Assembly: GCA_034406555.1 (NCBI GenBank)
Contig: DASCRM010000067.1
Span: forward strand, 1-48,449
Source: SHYR01 sp034406555
GTDB lineage: Bacteria > Chloroflexota > Dehalococcoidia > UBA2979
Length of the DNA stretch: 48,449 nt
Direction of reading: 5' to 3'
The translations under genes were made by a program, and so were the position numbers. Below the pieces are notes generated by a model. That model was not told where the DNA came from, did not search any database, and saw only the letters and a program-made list of their open reading frames with translations. This document shows, in pieces, positions 8,050-15,585 of this stretch (positions are counted from its first letter, which is position 1; each line of letters starts with the position of its first letter).

Positions 8050-8487
8050 TTAGCGCGACGCTTTCACCTTCGCGAAGATCTCCGCGAACTCGTCGACCTT
8101 GGCGCGCAACGCCTTCGCGTCGTCGAGGTTCGTGCCCTGACGGCAGGCGGAGCCGAGTCGCATGATCTCCCAGACGACGTCGTGGACGTCCGGTACGACG
8201 GCGAGGTCGGGCGGCCTGATGAAGTCGCCCCAGATGATGCGCACTTCCTGCTTCACCATCTCAGCGTGCTGCTCCTTGATCGCGACGAAGCGGGTCACGG
8301 AGTTGCTGTACGCCGCGATGTCGTCGCCGGGGGCGCCGAGGTCGGCGATCATAGTCATCATCTTCTCGACGGTTTCCGCGCCAAGCCGGGCGGTCGCCGG
8401 GTCGTAGATGCCACAGGGGATGTCGCAGTGCGCGTAGGCCTTCTCAGAGGGGCGCAGCGCTCGCTGTAGGACCATTCGGATGTTCAC
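8050..8487 (-). CDS. sodN: Nickel superoxide dismutase precursor
   Basis: Converts superoxide to peroxide and oxygen with a nickel centre. The nickel hook HCDIPCGIYDP is intact: His20, Cys21, Cys25 and Tyr28 correspond to H1, C2, C6 and Y9 of the mature enzyme. The rest is the expected four-helix-bundle sequence, with 145 residues in all and about 126 after processing. A 19-residue leader must be removed so that His20 becomes the N-terminus. The start is GTG at 8487, with GAGGAG about 7 bases upstream; the only ATG nearby, codon 5, would shorten the leader. The protease gene follows directly. A TTGACA box lies about 60 bases upstream. Confidence 0.95.
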   Translation of the reverse strand: MNIRMVLQRALRPSEKAYAHCDIPCGIYDPATARLGAETVEKMMTMIADLGAPGDDIAAYSNSVTRFVAIKEQHAEMVKQEVRIIWGDFIRPPDLAVVPDVHDVVWEIMRLGSACRQGTNLDDAKALRAKVDEFAEIFAKVKASR

Positions 8488-8524
8488 GCGAGTCTCCTCA
8501 CAATGTCTGCTGGATCGGGGGGCG

Positions 8525-8553
8525 ATCCTGCGAGCGGCGTGCGCTCATGTCAA
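8525..8553 (-). promoter_or_regulatory. Possible sodN promoter
   Basis: On the minus strand TTGACA (8553-8548) is a perfect -35 box, followed after 17 bases by CAGGAT (8530-8525), a weak -10 (3 of 6). It lies 38 bases before the sodN start, in the gap to nuoB. No metal-regulator operator is convincing here. Confidence 0.35.
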
Positions 8554-8587
8554 CCGAACACTGTGAAAACCCGCGCCCGCGCGCGCG

Positions 8588-9295
8588 TTAGGAGCGGAGC
8601 AGGCGGTCCGAGAGCGGGTGGCCACCGACGAGGCGGTCGGGGTCATCGAGGTTCGGGTAGGGCGGGAAGAGCGACTCCAGCTCGTCGCGCAGCGGATCGC
8701 CCTCTGGCAGGTACTGGGAGAAGTCGCCGTCCGGCTCCGGACGCAGGCGCTGCTGGCCCTCCATGCCGAACTCGCGGATGCGGTCTTGCAGCATTATCAG
8801 CCCGTGCAGCAACGACTCCGGCCTCGGCGGGCAGCCGGGGACGTAGACATCGACCGGCACGATCAGGTTGACGCCCGGGACGACCGAGTAACCGTAGGAG
8901 AAGGGGCCGCCCATCGTGGCGCAGCTGCCCATGGAGATCACCCACTTCGGCTCCGCCATCTGCAGGTAGACCCGGCGCACGGCCGGAGCCATTTTCCAGG
9001 TGACGGTGCCCGCGACGATCATCAGGTCCGCCTGCCGTGGCGAGGGGCGGAAGACCTCCGAGCCAAAGCGTGCGATGTCATAGCGCGAGGTGGCGGTGGC
9101 GATCATCTCGATCGCGCAGCAGGCGAGCCCGAACATCGCCGGCCAGAGCGAGGAGGAGCGCGCCCAGTTGAGGATGCCGTCAACCTGCGTCAGTACGACG
9201 TTCTTCTCGACCTCGGCGTCGAGGTCGACCTGCGACATGTCGTCGATCAGCGAGAGTGGCGCGATGCCCGAGTCTGGTCGCTGCTCAGTCGTCAA
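8588..9295 (-). CDS. nuoB: NADH-quinone oxidoreductase subunit B
   Basis: Complex I subunit that holds the terminal [4Fe-4S] cluster N2 next to the quinone site. The ligands are present: the tandem Cys59-Cys60 in FGLACCAIEM, Cys125 in SMGSCATMGG and Cys155 in VPGCPPRPE. At 235 residues it is longer than the core family, because of an N-terminal lead of about 35 residues and a C-terminal tail (SQYLPEGDPL to LLRS). The TTG at 9295 gives the longest frame, with a GGGGA about 8 bases upstream; an ATG at codon 20 is an alternative. No other nuo gene is in the window, so the gene is isolated from the usual operon. Confidence 0.92.
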   Translation of the reverse strand: MTTEQRPDSGIAPLSLIDDMSQVDLDAEVEKNVVLTQVDGILNWARSSSLWPAMFGLACCAIEMIATATSRYDIARFGSEVFRPSPRQADLMIVAGTVTWKMAPAVRRVYLQMAEPKWVISMGSCATMGGPFSYGYSVVPGVNLIVPVDVYVPGCPPRPESLLHGLIMLQDRIREFGMEGQQRLRPEPDGDFSQYLPEGDPLRDELESLFPPYPNLDDPDRLVGGHPLSDRLLRS

Positions 9296-9395
9296 ACGGA
9301 AGTCCCCACTGCTGTAATTCGGTGGCGGGCGTCATCGTAGCGGAGGCTGCTGAGAGCAGCAATGCGCGTCGATCGCGAGAGGGGCGAGGTCGAAG

Positions 9396-9659
9396 TTAGT
9401 CGACGAGCTCCCCGATGATCAGCATGTTGGGCCGCGGCACGCATATGTAGAGCGTAACAACCGCCAAGAGCGCATTCAGCAACTTTTTCCCGAGGCTCCA
9501 CTCATCTTTGATGATGAACCCAACCTTGTATCCATCGCTGTTGAATCCCGGGAGTATTCGCTCGATCGCGGCTCCTTGCGACTCGCCCGAGAACAGGCCG
9601 ATCCAGCCGCCTCGCATGTTCACTCTGCGCATCATATTGATCGATCCTGTCGTAGCCAC
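9396..9659 (-). CDS. Small hypothetical protein with one membrane segment (87 aa)
   Basis: I do not know a named function. The frame starts at GTG 9659 (AGGGGA about 9 bases upstream), with ATG codons 9, 10 and 15 as alternatives. The shape is a short soluble part with ILPGFNSDGYKVGFIIKDEWS, then a hydrophobic helix LLNALLAVVTLYICVP, then PRPNMLIIGELVD. This resembles a widespread type of small bacterial protein in which a 'strand after Gly-Tyr/Trp, then helix, then beta tail' follows a charged segment, but I cannot name it. Base composition here (about 9380-9850) is visibly less GC-rich than the neighbours, and codon use is less biased, which hints at recent arrival. It is single and not in an operon. 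Confidence 0.5.
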   Translation of the reverse strand: MATTGSINMMRRVNMRGGWIGLFSGESQGAAIERILPGFNSDGYKVGFIIKDEWSLGKKLLNALLAVVTLYICVPRPNMLIIGELVD

Positions 9660-9850
9660 TCGAAGCGTCCCCTCTGAGCTGCGCGGCCCCGTATCGCGGG
9701 TACAGACGCAGGTGTTTGGATGTCACGTGTTCGCCAGTAGGGGTCGAACGCTTGCCACCTCGCATCATGCATGTACTAGGAATATTTCGCGAATGCGAGT
9801 AGAGCGTAGATTGTTGGTCGAGGATGGTTTTGTTCGCGTCTTGTCGCCGG
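9660..9850. other. Less GC-rich intergenic region
   Basis: No gene is seen. The segment carries a 7-base inverted repeat, CTCGCAT (9759-9765) and ATGCGAG (9793-9799), flanking an AT-rich core with AATATTTCGCG. This could be an operator or a remnant of the element that brought the small gene beside it. It separates that gene from the 3' end of the cysteine desulfurase gene. Confidence 0.35.
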
Positions 9851-11083
9851 TTACGCGCCGTCGCTCAGCCACGGCAGCCACTCAGCGGGCGGCTCGGTCG
9901 TGGGGATCGGGGAGAGTGCGCGCATGCGCTCGACGATCGGCGGCAGCTCCTTGAGCACGCGGTCGACATCGGCGTCCGTGTTGCCGCGGCCGACGGTGAG
10001 GCGCAACGAACCCCTCGCGAGGTCGGGCGGCATGCCCATCGCGAGGAGCACGTGGCTGGGCTCCACGGAGCCTGTCGTGCAGGCAGAGCCGGAGGAGCCG
10101 GAGATGCCGGCGAGGTCGAGCGCGAGCAGGATCGACTCACCCTCGACGAAGCCTAGCACGAGCGAGATCGAGTTCGGTAGCCGTCGGGCGGGGTCGCTCG
10201 GGCCGGTGATCGCCGACATCGGGATCAGCCGAGGCAGCTCCTCCATCAGCCGATCCTGGAGTGCGCGGTCGTGGCCGATGTCCGACTCGCGTCGCTCGAT
10301 CGCGACGCGCAGGGCGGCGGCCATGCCGGCGATCGCCGCGGTGTTCTCCGTGCCCGCGCGCAGGTCACGCTCCTGCCCACCGCCGAGGATCTGTGCAGCC
10401 AACGGGGTGCCGGAGCGCACGTAGAGCGCGCCCGCGCCGCGCGGGCCGTAGAGCTTGTGCGCCGTCAGCGTCAGCAGGTCGACGCCGAGGCGGTCGACGT
10501 TGACGCCGAGGTGCGCCGCCGATTGCACCGCGTCAGTGTGCACGACGGTGAGCGGGTTGCGAACGTGCACCCGCCGTGAGATCTCGGCAATGTCGTTGAC
10601 CGTCCCCACCTCGTTGTTCGCGTGCATCACGGAGACGAGCACGGTGTCGTCTCGTACGACAGCCTCCACGGTGGCCGGGTCGACGCTGCCATCGCGCTCG
10701 ACGCCCAGTACGGTCACCTCCGCGCCCTTGCGTCCGAGCTGCTCGGCGGTGTCGAGGACGGCGTGATGCTCGACGGCCGTGGTGATGATGTGACGCCCGC
10801 GGTCGGCGGTGGCATCCACTACGCCGCGCAGCGCGAGGCTGTCCGACTCCGAGCCGCCCGAGGTGAAGATCACCTCCTCCGCCTGCGCGCCGATCGCGGT
10901 GGCAACGGCGTCGCGAGCCTCGTCGATCGCCTGCCGTGCGCGCTGCGCTTCGACGTAGATCGAGGAGGGGTTATGCCATTGCGCGGTGAGGAACGGCAGC
11001 ATCGCCTCCACCACCCGCGCGTCGGGCGGCGTGGTGGCGGCGTGGTCCATGTAGACGCGGTCGTTGCGACCGGGAGCAGGCAT
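9851..11083 (-). CDS. iscS: Cysteine desulfurase (IscS/NifS, class V aminotransferase)
   Basis: PLP enzyme that takes sulfur from cysteine for Fe-S clusters and thiolated tRNA. The 410-residue protein has the N-terminal YMDHAATTPP, the PLP region SGGSESDSLALRG, the Schiff-base Lys210 in TLTAHKLYGPRGAG, and the sulfur-carrying Cys335 in SSGSACTTGSVEPSHVL. The long Cys loop followed by PSHVL marks the IscS/NifS group rather than SufS. The ATG at 11083 gives the normal N-terminus. It is divergent from a Cys-bearing HTH regulator, with an inverted repeat between the two, and an A-type carrier lies beyond. This desulfurase is therefore a second one beside SufS of the suf operon, and may also serve tRNA thiolation or selenide supply (inference). 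Confidence 0.93.
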   Translation of the reverse strand: MPAPGRNDRVYMDHAATTPPDARVVEAMLPFLTAQWHNPSSIYVEAQRARQAIDEARDAVATAIGAQAEEVIFTSGGSESDSLALRGVVDATADRGRHIITTAVEHHAVLDTAEQLGRKGAEVTVLGVERDGSVDPATVEAVVRDDTVLVSVMHANNEVGTVNDIAEISRRVHVRNPLTVVHTDAVQSAAHLGVNVDRLGVDLLTLTAHKLYGPRGAGALYVRSGTPLAAQILGGGQERDLRAGTENTAAIAGMAAALRVAIERRESDIGHDRALQDRLMEELPRLIPMSAITGPSDPARRLPNSISLVLGFVEGESILLALDLAGISGSSGSACTTGSVEPSHVLLAMGMPPDLARGSLRLTVGRGNTDADVDRVLKELPPIVERMRALSPIPTTEPPAEWLPWLSDGA

Positions 11084-11115
11084 TGTCAGGCCATGGTACC
11101 GCCGCGAGATCTTTT

Positions 11116-11130
11116 TCTCACAAGGTGAGA
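11116..11130. promoter_or_regulatory. Inverted-repeat operator between iscS and its regulator
   Basis: Perfect 6-bp arms TCTCAC (11116-11121) and GTGAGA (11125-11130) with a 3-base centre, flanked by extra T and A runs. It lies in the 91-base divergent gap and ends just before a TTGAC -35-like box of the regulator. Binding by the neighbouring HTH protein is inference. Confidence 0.55.
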
Positions 11131-11136
11131 GAAACG

Positions 11137-11166
11137 TTGACGGCCTGAACGCCGCGTCGCTAGGCT
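11137..11166 (+). promoter_or_regulatory. Possible promoter of the Fe-S regulator
   Basis: TTGACG (11137-11142), then 18 bases, then TAGGCT (11161-11166, TAnnnT type). A transcript would begin about 11173-11175, at or next to the ATG, implying a leaderless or near-leaderless message. No ribosome-binding site is visible, which agrees. Confidence 0.4.
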
Positions 11167-11174
11167 CATACGTA

Positions 11175-11840
11175 ATGACTGTCTCAGGCGGGGGGCGGGT
11201 CGAAGGCACCCGTGACGCCATTCTCAGCATCCTGCGCAGGCGGGACGGTATCTCCGTCGATCAGTTCGCCACCGAACTCGGGCTGGCGGGCGCGACCGTG
11301 CGCCGGCACCTCGACGTATTGCTGCGCGATGACTTCATCTCCGTCGAACAGGTGCGAGGCCGCACCGGCCGCCCGCGTTACGCCTTCTCACTGACGGAGC
11401 AGGGCGCCGAGCTCTTTCCCCATCACTACGTGCGCCTGACCCACCGCCTGCTCGAGGAGATCGTGCGGCTCGACGTGGGTGAGACGGAAGGCCGTGACGG
11501 TCTGACGCTCGCTGATCTGTTGTTCGACAAGATGTCGGAGCGGCTGGCGGGTGAGTACGCCTCGCGTGTCGAGGGCGAGACGATCGAGCAGCGCGTGCGG
11601 TCCGCCGCGACGTTGCTCGCCGACGAGGGCCTTGACTTCGACGTGGAGGCGACCGGCGACGTCGTGCGGCTGCTCGGACGCGGCTGCCCCTGCCTGAAGC
11701 TCTCGGGACAGGAGCAGGGTCACATCTCCTGCGGACATGACCGTCGACTGCTCGAACAGGTGATCGGCGCTCGGGTCACCCCGCTGGCGCGCGATCAATT
11801 GCCCAGCGACTTCCTCTGCGGATACCAGGTGACTGCGTAG
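11175..11840 (+). CDS. SufR-like Fe-S-sensing HTH transcriptional regulator
   Basis: A 221-residue regulator. Residues 10-75 form a winged helix (DAILSILRRRDGISVDQFATELGLAGATVRRHLDVLLRD; wing RGRTGRPRYAFSLT). The C-terminal part has Cys171-P-Cys173, then 12 residues, Cys186-Gly-His, and Cys215, the pattern by which SufR-type repressors hold a cluster. It is divergent from iscS and upstream of the A-type carrier gene. Control of this second Fe-S locus is thus likely (inference). The ATG at 11175 is chosen; a longer frame from 11064 would run over the probable promoter and operator. It is related in layout to the regulator at 34264. Confidence 0.8.
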   Translation: MTVSGGGRVEGTRDAILSILRRRDGISVDQFATELGLAGATVRRHLDVLLRDDFISVEQVRGRTGRPRYAFSLTEQGAELFPHHYVRLTHRLLEEIVRLDVGETEGRDGLTLADLLFDKMSERLAGEYASRVEGETIEQRVRSAATLLADEGLDFDVEATGDVVRLLGRGCPCLKLSGQEQGHISCGHDRRLLEQVIGARVTPLARDQLPSDFLCGYQVTA

Positions 11841-11920
11841 TTCGGCGACTCAGCGCGGGGCGGGACTGCGTCGACGGGTCGCGTGGGTGCGCCTGAATAA
11901 GCGAAGCGGGCACTGAACTA

Positions 11921-11950
11921 TGGACTGGGCTTGCAACGAACGATTATGAT
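11921..11950 (+). promoter_or_regulatory. Possible promoter of the A-type carrier gene
   Basis: TGGACT (11921-11926, 4 of 6 to TTGACA), then 18 bases, then TATGAT (11945-11950, 5 of 6 to TATAAT). It lies 42 bases before the start codon and within the only AT-rich part of the gap. Confidence 0.4.
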
Positions 11951-11992
11951 GGGAGCGACTGATATCTGGACGCACCGCTGACAGGAGCGATG

Positions 11993-12421
11993 ATGGCGAC
12001 CGAAATTTTCAACGAAAAGAGCATGACCGCACTGCAGACGCCTGTGCCGACACCGGCGATTGAGCTGGTGACGATTACCCCGAAGGCCGCCGAGAAGGCG
12101 AAGGCGCTGCTGACCGAGAAGGGCCAGCCGGAGGCCGCGCTGCGCGTCTTCGTCGTCGGCGGTGGCTGCTCTGGCTACCAGTACGGCATGGCGATCGCAG
12201 AGGCCCCCGAGGCCGACGACGCGGTGATGGAGCAGGAGGGTGTCCGCATCGTCGTGGACGCCGACTCCCAGCAGTTCATCTCCGGCGCGGAGATCGACTA
12301 CGTCGAGGACCTGATGAAGTCGGGCTTCACGATCTACAACCCGACCGCCACCTCATCGTGCGCGTGCGGCAACTCGTTCCAGACCGCGGACGGCTCCGGC
12401 CAGCCGAGGGCCTGCAACTAG
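11993..12421 (+). CDS. A-type Fe-S carrier / insertion protein (IscA, ErpA, SufA family)
   Basis: Carries Fe-S clusters from the scaffold to target proteins. The 142-residue protein has the HesB/IscA fold with the three conserved Cys: Cys59 in VGGGCSGYQYG, and Cys123 and Cys125 in SSCACGNSF, near the C-terminus. An N-terminal extension of about 22 residues precedes the fold (MATEIFNEKSMTALQTPVPTP), and a short tail ends in another Cys (ACN). Tandem ATGs stand at 11990 and 11993; AGGAG at 11983-11987 fits the second better. It follows the SufR-like regulator after 150 bases, with its own likely promoter, and is closed by a strong terminator. It is the only A-type carrier in the window. Confidence 0.92.
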   Translation: MATEIFNEKSMTALQTPVPTPAIELVTITPKAAEKAKALLTEKGQPEAALRVFVVGGGCSGYQYGMAIAEAPEADDAVMEQEGVRIVVDADSQQFISGAEIDYVEDLMKSGFTIYNPTATSSCACGNSFQTADGSGQPRACN

Positions 12422-12440
12422 GCTTCGCAACAGACCGCAC

Positions 12441-12475
12441 GAACGGGCCTCGCTTAGCGAGGCCCGTTCTCTATC
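12441..12475 (+). terminator. Rho-independent-type terminator after the A-type carrier
   Basis: A perfect 13-bp stem, GAACGGGCCTCGC (12441-12453) with its complement (12457-12469), a TTA loop, and then a pyrimidine-rich TCTATCTC. It is a strong hairpin, but the T-run is poor. Confidence 0.85.
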
Positions 12476-12564
12476 TCATGTGGCTATCCCGCGTGGGTGT
12501 CCCGCGTGGGAATCATGCGTCGATGTATCCAGCGTCGACCTGAGCAGATCGAGGGGAACCCAAC

Positions 12565-13014
12565 ATGCAGCCATGGATCGTCGTCGGGTCGACCGAGAAC
12601 TTCGAGCTCCTGCGGGAGCGCAACTTCGACCTCTGCGCCTTCAAGGCCTCGCGTCGCAAGCAGTCGGGTTCGATGCAGCCGGGTGATCGCATCGTCTTCT
12701 ACCTCACGGGCGTCGTGCAGTTTGGCGGCATCGTCGAGGTGACCGACGAGATGTTTGAGGACACCTCGGACATCGGCCTGCGCTCGTCGGGAAAGCCGGG
12801 CGAGGACTACCCGTTCCGGATCGCCACGAAGCCGGTCGTGATCCCGGAGCCGCACGACTACATCGAGGTGCGGGAGATCACGGACCTGCTCGACAAGACG
12901 CGCAAGTTCGGGCCGAAGAAGCTGGGCATGGCCTTCCGCGGAAACTTGCACAGGATCACGGACGCGGACTACGCGCAGATCGAGACGCTCTTCAACGACC
13001 TCGTAACGGCCTAG
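12565..13014 (+). CDS. EVE-domain (PUA-like) protein
   Basis: A 149-residue single-domain protein of the EVE/PUA-like superfamily. Members bind modified bases in RNA or DNA. Seen: the start PWIVVGSTENFELLRERNFDL, the basic patch ASRRKQ, MQPGDRIVFYLTG (the PGD-x-I-x-F-Y motif typical of EVE and DUF55-like domains), then FGGIVEVTDE and YPFRIATKP. The ATG at 12565 is preceded by GAGGGG at a usual distance. It meets metF tail to tail, sharing the bases CTAG. The ligand is unknown. It stands alone, without restriction or methyltransferase genes beside it. Confidence 0.72.
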   Translation: MQPWIVVGSTENFELLRERNFDLCAFKASRRKQSGSMQPGDRIVFYLTGVVQFGGIVEVTDEMFEDTSDIGLRSSGKPGEDYPFRIATKPVVIPEPHDYIEVREITDLLDKTRKFGPKKLGMAFRGNLHRITDADYAQIETLFNDLVTA

Positions 13015-13892
13015 GGGCCGCCGTCGGGCGCTACCTGCCGGGTCAGCCCCAGCTCCGCGAACAGTTCGCGCGTCGCCTGCGAGAGGTTGAGCGTGTAGAG
13101 GTGCAGGCCGGGCGCTCGGGCCTCCAACAGCTCGCGGCACAACTGCGCGGCGTAACGTACGCCGACCGCCCGCGCGGCTGCCCGATCCTCGCCGACTGCC
13201 TCGATGTCGCAAGCGAGCGAGGAGGGGAATGCACCGCCCGAGAGCTCCGTCATGCGCTGCGCCTGTCGCAGGTTCGTTACCGGGATCACGCCGGCGATGA
13301 TCGGCTTATCGACGCCCAGCGCTGCCATGTCTTCGACCAGCCGCAGGTAGTGCTCCGCTTCGAAGAACGACTGCGTGATGCCGAAGTCGGCGACGCGCAG
13401 CTTGGCCGCCTGGTGCTCGCGGTCCTCCGCTGCGCTGGCGGCGGCGGGGTGGCCCTCCGGGTGCATCGCGACACCGATCGCGAAGTCCGTGTGCTCCCGA
13501 GCCAGTTCGACGATCTCGATCGCGAGCTTGAAGTCGCCGAGGTCGAGGTCGGGCTGATCGAGCGGCGGGTCGCCGCGCAGCGCCAGCAGATTCTCGCAGC
13601 CGGATTCGTTGTAGTCGCAGAGGATGTCGATCACGTCCTGGCGACTGTGGGCGATGCAGGAGAGGTGCGGCATCGTCGTCCAGCCGAAGTCGTGCGCCAT
13701 CCGTTGCACCACCTCGCGGGTGCCCTCGCGGGTGGAGCCGGCGGCGCCGTAGGTGACGGAGACGAACGAAGGGTTGAGTGGCTTCAGCCGCTCGACGGCA
13801 CGCCAGAAGCGCACCTCCGCCTCGGGGGAGCGAGGAGGGCCGAACTCGAACGAGTATGTCGAACCCTGGGCGAGCAGGTCGGGGATGCGCAT
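13011..13892 (-). CDS. metF: Methylenetetrahydrofolate reductase
   Basis: Flavoenzyme reducing 5,10-methylene-THF to 5-methyl-THF for methionine synthesis. The 293-residue TIM-barrel shows the N-terminal SFEFGPPRSPEAE (catalytic Glu in FEF), SVTYGAAGSTREGT, MPHLSC, LALRGDPP near the middle, GVAMHPEGHP, the flavin/folate region ITQSFFEAEHY, and PIIAGVIPVTN. All are standard for MetF. The start is the ATG at 13892, with AAGGAGG about 11 bases upstream. It is convergent with the EVE gene, and a DinB-like gene lies upstream on the same strand, 119 bases away. No other methionine genes are near. Confidence 0.95.
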   Translation of the reverse strand: MRIPDLLAQGSTYSFEFGPPRSPEAEVRFWRAVERLKPLNPSFVSVTYGAAGSTREGTREVVQRMAHDFGWTTMPHLSCIAHSRQDVIDILCDYNESGCENLLALRGDPPLDQPDLDLGDFKLAIEIVELAREHTDFAIGVAMHPEGHPAAASAAEDREHQAAKLRVADFGITQSFFEAEHYLRLVEDMAALGVDKPIIAGVIPVTNLRQAQRMTELSGGAFPSSLACDIEAVGEDRAAARAVGVRYAAQLCRELLEARAPGLHLYTLNLSQATRELFAELGLTRQVAPDGGP

Positions 13893-14011
13893 CGGGGGAG
13901 CGTCCTCCTTGCCGGGACGGATGCGCGGACTCCATTCCGCGCTGCTCAAGGTTAGCGCACGAGACGGCGGATGTTGTCGGGGTGGCCCCGCAGTGGGCAG
14001 CCGGTCGTCAG

Positions 14012-14548
14012 CTAGGCCGCGCCTCGTGGGACGGACTGACGCGCGATGCCGACCGCCTCCATCTGCTCGCGCAGGTCGTAGAGCTTCCACATCGTGTCGA
14101 GGTCGCGTTCGTTGATCTGGCGCACGTAGTCCACCAGCGGGATGCGGCCGCGGAAGACGTGCTCGCCGGCGTTGCTCCAGCCGCCGGCATCGCTGCCGTC
14201 ACGTAACGTCCACACCATGCTCTCGCGCTGATCCGCGAAGTCCCACCACAGCTCCTCGATCATGGCGTCGCGGTAGTTGTGCTCGTCCGGGCCGTGGTAG
14301 GCGCGACGTTCCTCGATCGGGGCGCCATCGCGGCGTAGCATCGCGCGCACGGCCAGCAGGTCCTCGCGCTCGCTGTCGCGCAGGAAGCCGATCAGCTCGG
14401 TCGCGCACCAGCTCTCGTCGGTGGCACGCCAGCGCAGTTGCGGACCCTCGAGGTCGACGACGAGGCCCTCGATGCGGCGAGCGACCTCCCGCAACGCCTT
14501 GACCAGGTAGCGCTCGCTCGAGCCGTAGTAGCCGCGGTTGTACTGCAC
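14012..14548 (-). CDS. DinB-superfamily-like protein (178 aa)
   Basis: Likely a four-helix bundle of the DinB/YfiT superfamily, whose members are metal-binding and often thiol-dependent transferases of unknown substrate. Seen: helices ALREVARRIEGLVVDLEGP, LRWRATDESWCATELIGFLRDSE, and near the end VFRGRIPLVDYVRQINERDLDTMWKLYDLREQ. The full three-His site is not obvious: His residues are in YHGPDEHNYRD and EHVF, so the metal site may be altered. The GTG at 14548 is the first start and lacks a clear ribosome-binding site. It is close to the F420-type gene (14580), 31 bases apart, on the same strand. Confidence 0.6.
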   Translation of the reverse strand: MQYNRGYYGSSERYLVKALREVARRIEGLVVDLEGPQLRWRATDESWCATELIGFLRDSEREDLLAVRAMLRRDGAPIEERRAYHGPDEHNYRDAMIEELWWDFADQRESMVWTLRDGSDAGGWSNAGEHVFRGRIPLVDYVRQINERDLDTMWKLYDLREQMEAVGIARQSVPRGAA

Positions 14549-14579
14549 GCGCGCATCGTCTTGCGAGGGCAGAAGGCTG

Positions 14580-15020
14580 TCAATCGATGAATGTCGGCGG
14601 CGGAGCCAAGCTGCGTGGCTCGAGCACGATCACCGGGATCTCGCGGCTCGTCTTCTGCTCGTACTCCACGAACGTCGGGACCGCCGTCTTCCACGGCTCC
14701 CAGATCGAGGAGCGTTCGTCGCCCTCCGTCACCCGCGCGGTGACGTTGACGGTCTCCGTGCCGATTTCGATCGAGACGTCCGGGTGAGCGACTAGGTTGT
14801 GGTACCAGGCGGGATTTTTCGGTCCCCCGGCCATGGAGGCGAAGATCGCGTAGCGACCGTCGAGGTCGTTGTACACGACCGGGTGCACGCGCTCTTCACC
14901 GCTCTTCGCTCTGGTGCTGTGCAGGAGCAAGAGCGACATGCCCTCGAAGGGGGCTCCGACCTTGCCCGCGTTTTCGCGGAACTGGTTGATGATCGAATCG
15001 TTGAAGTCGTTCACTGCCAC
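14580..15020 (-). CDS. F420-type nitroreductase/deazaflavin-dependent protein
   Basis: A 146-residue split-barrel protein of the family that includes the mycobacterial deazaflavin-dependent nitroreductase Ddn. Seen: MSLLLLHSTRAKSGEERVHPVVYNDLDGRYAIFASMAGG, then PKNPAWYHNLVAHPDVSIEIGTETVNVTARV, which is the family core (W/Y-H-N-L-x-A-x-P). Family members use F420H2 or a flavin to reduce small molecules. The GTG at 15020 with GGAGG 8 bases upstream decides the start; no ATG exists nearby. Whether this organism makes F420 cannot be seen here. The gene is divergent from the VOC protein. Confidence 0.85.
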   Translation of the reverse strand: MAVNDFNDSIINQFRENAGKVGAPFEGMSLLLLHSTRAKSGEERVHPVVYNDLDGRYAIFASMAGGPKNPAWYHNLVAHPDVSIEIGTETVNVTARVTEGDERSSIWEPWKTAVPTFVEYEQKTSREIPVIVLEPRSLAPPPTFID

Positions 15021-15123
15021 CTTAATGGCCTCCGTCGCTATCCGATGTGAGCGCGTGTTGGGCGGATCGTACAACGCCGTCGTACGATCGGTGCGGCACG
15101 AACATCTGCGCAGGGGGTGACCG

Positions 15124-15504
15124 ATGATGGCTGAGACGACGCCCACGATCGGGCTACTGGACATGATGCAGACTGCCGCCGAGGACGTTGGCGCGGTCGT
15201 GCGATTCTACAGCGAGGTGCTGGGCGCGACAGTCGAGGCCGACAGCGAGCAGTGGTCGCAGGTTCGCATCGGCGGCGTCTCGCTGGGCATCCATGCCTCG
15301 CCCGCGACGATCGAGGCGTGGATGCCCTCCTTCCGCGTCCCCGACATTGCCGCTGTCCGCGTCGCACTTGAGGCCTCCGACACCTCGATTCTGTGCGCCT
15401 ACCACGACATTCCGGGCGGGGTGGTGATGGCGTTCCATGATCCCGCCGGCAACCCGCTACAGGTCGTGCAGTTGGGCATCTCCGCCGCCGACCTAACTCC
15501 CTAG
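15124..15504 (+). CDS. VOC/glyoxalase-fold protein
   Basis: A 126-residue protein with the paired beta-alpha-beta-beta-beta modules of the vicinal oxygen chelate superfamily: VGAVVRFYSEVLGATVEADSEQWSQVRIGGVSLGIH, then IPGGVVMAFHDPAGNPLQVVQ. The last motif (hDPdGNxhxxxQ) is diagnostic. A complete metal triad cannot be confirmed. The start is ATG 15124 or 15127, and AGGGGGTGA about 7 bases upstream supports either. The protein may be a dioxygenase, a glyoxalase or a resistance protein; nothing near it decides. It is divergent from the F420-type gene. Confidence 0.82.
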   Translation: MMAETTPTIGLLDMMQTAAEDVGAVVRFYSEVLGATVEADSEQWSQVRIGGVSLGIHASPATIEAWMPSFRVPDIAAVRVALEASDTSILCAYHDIPGGVVMAFHDPAGNPLQVVQLGISAADLTP

Positions 15505-15585
15505 CGGCGGGCGCGCATGCGGGTGCCCCGCCGGGTGCACAGGCGGCGCGTTGCTCGCCGATCGACCTCCGCCTACGATCGCGCA

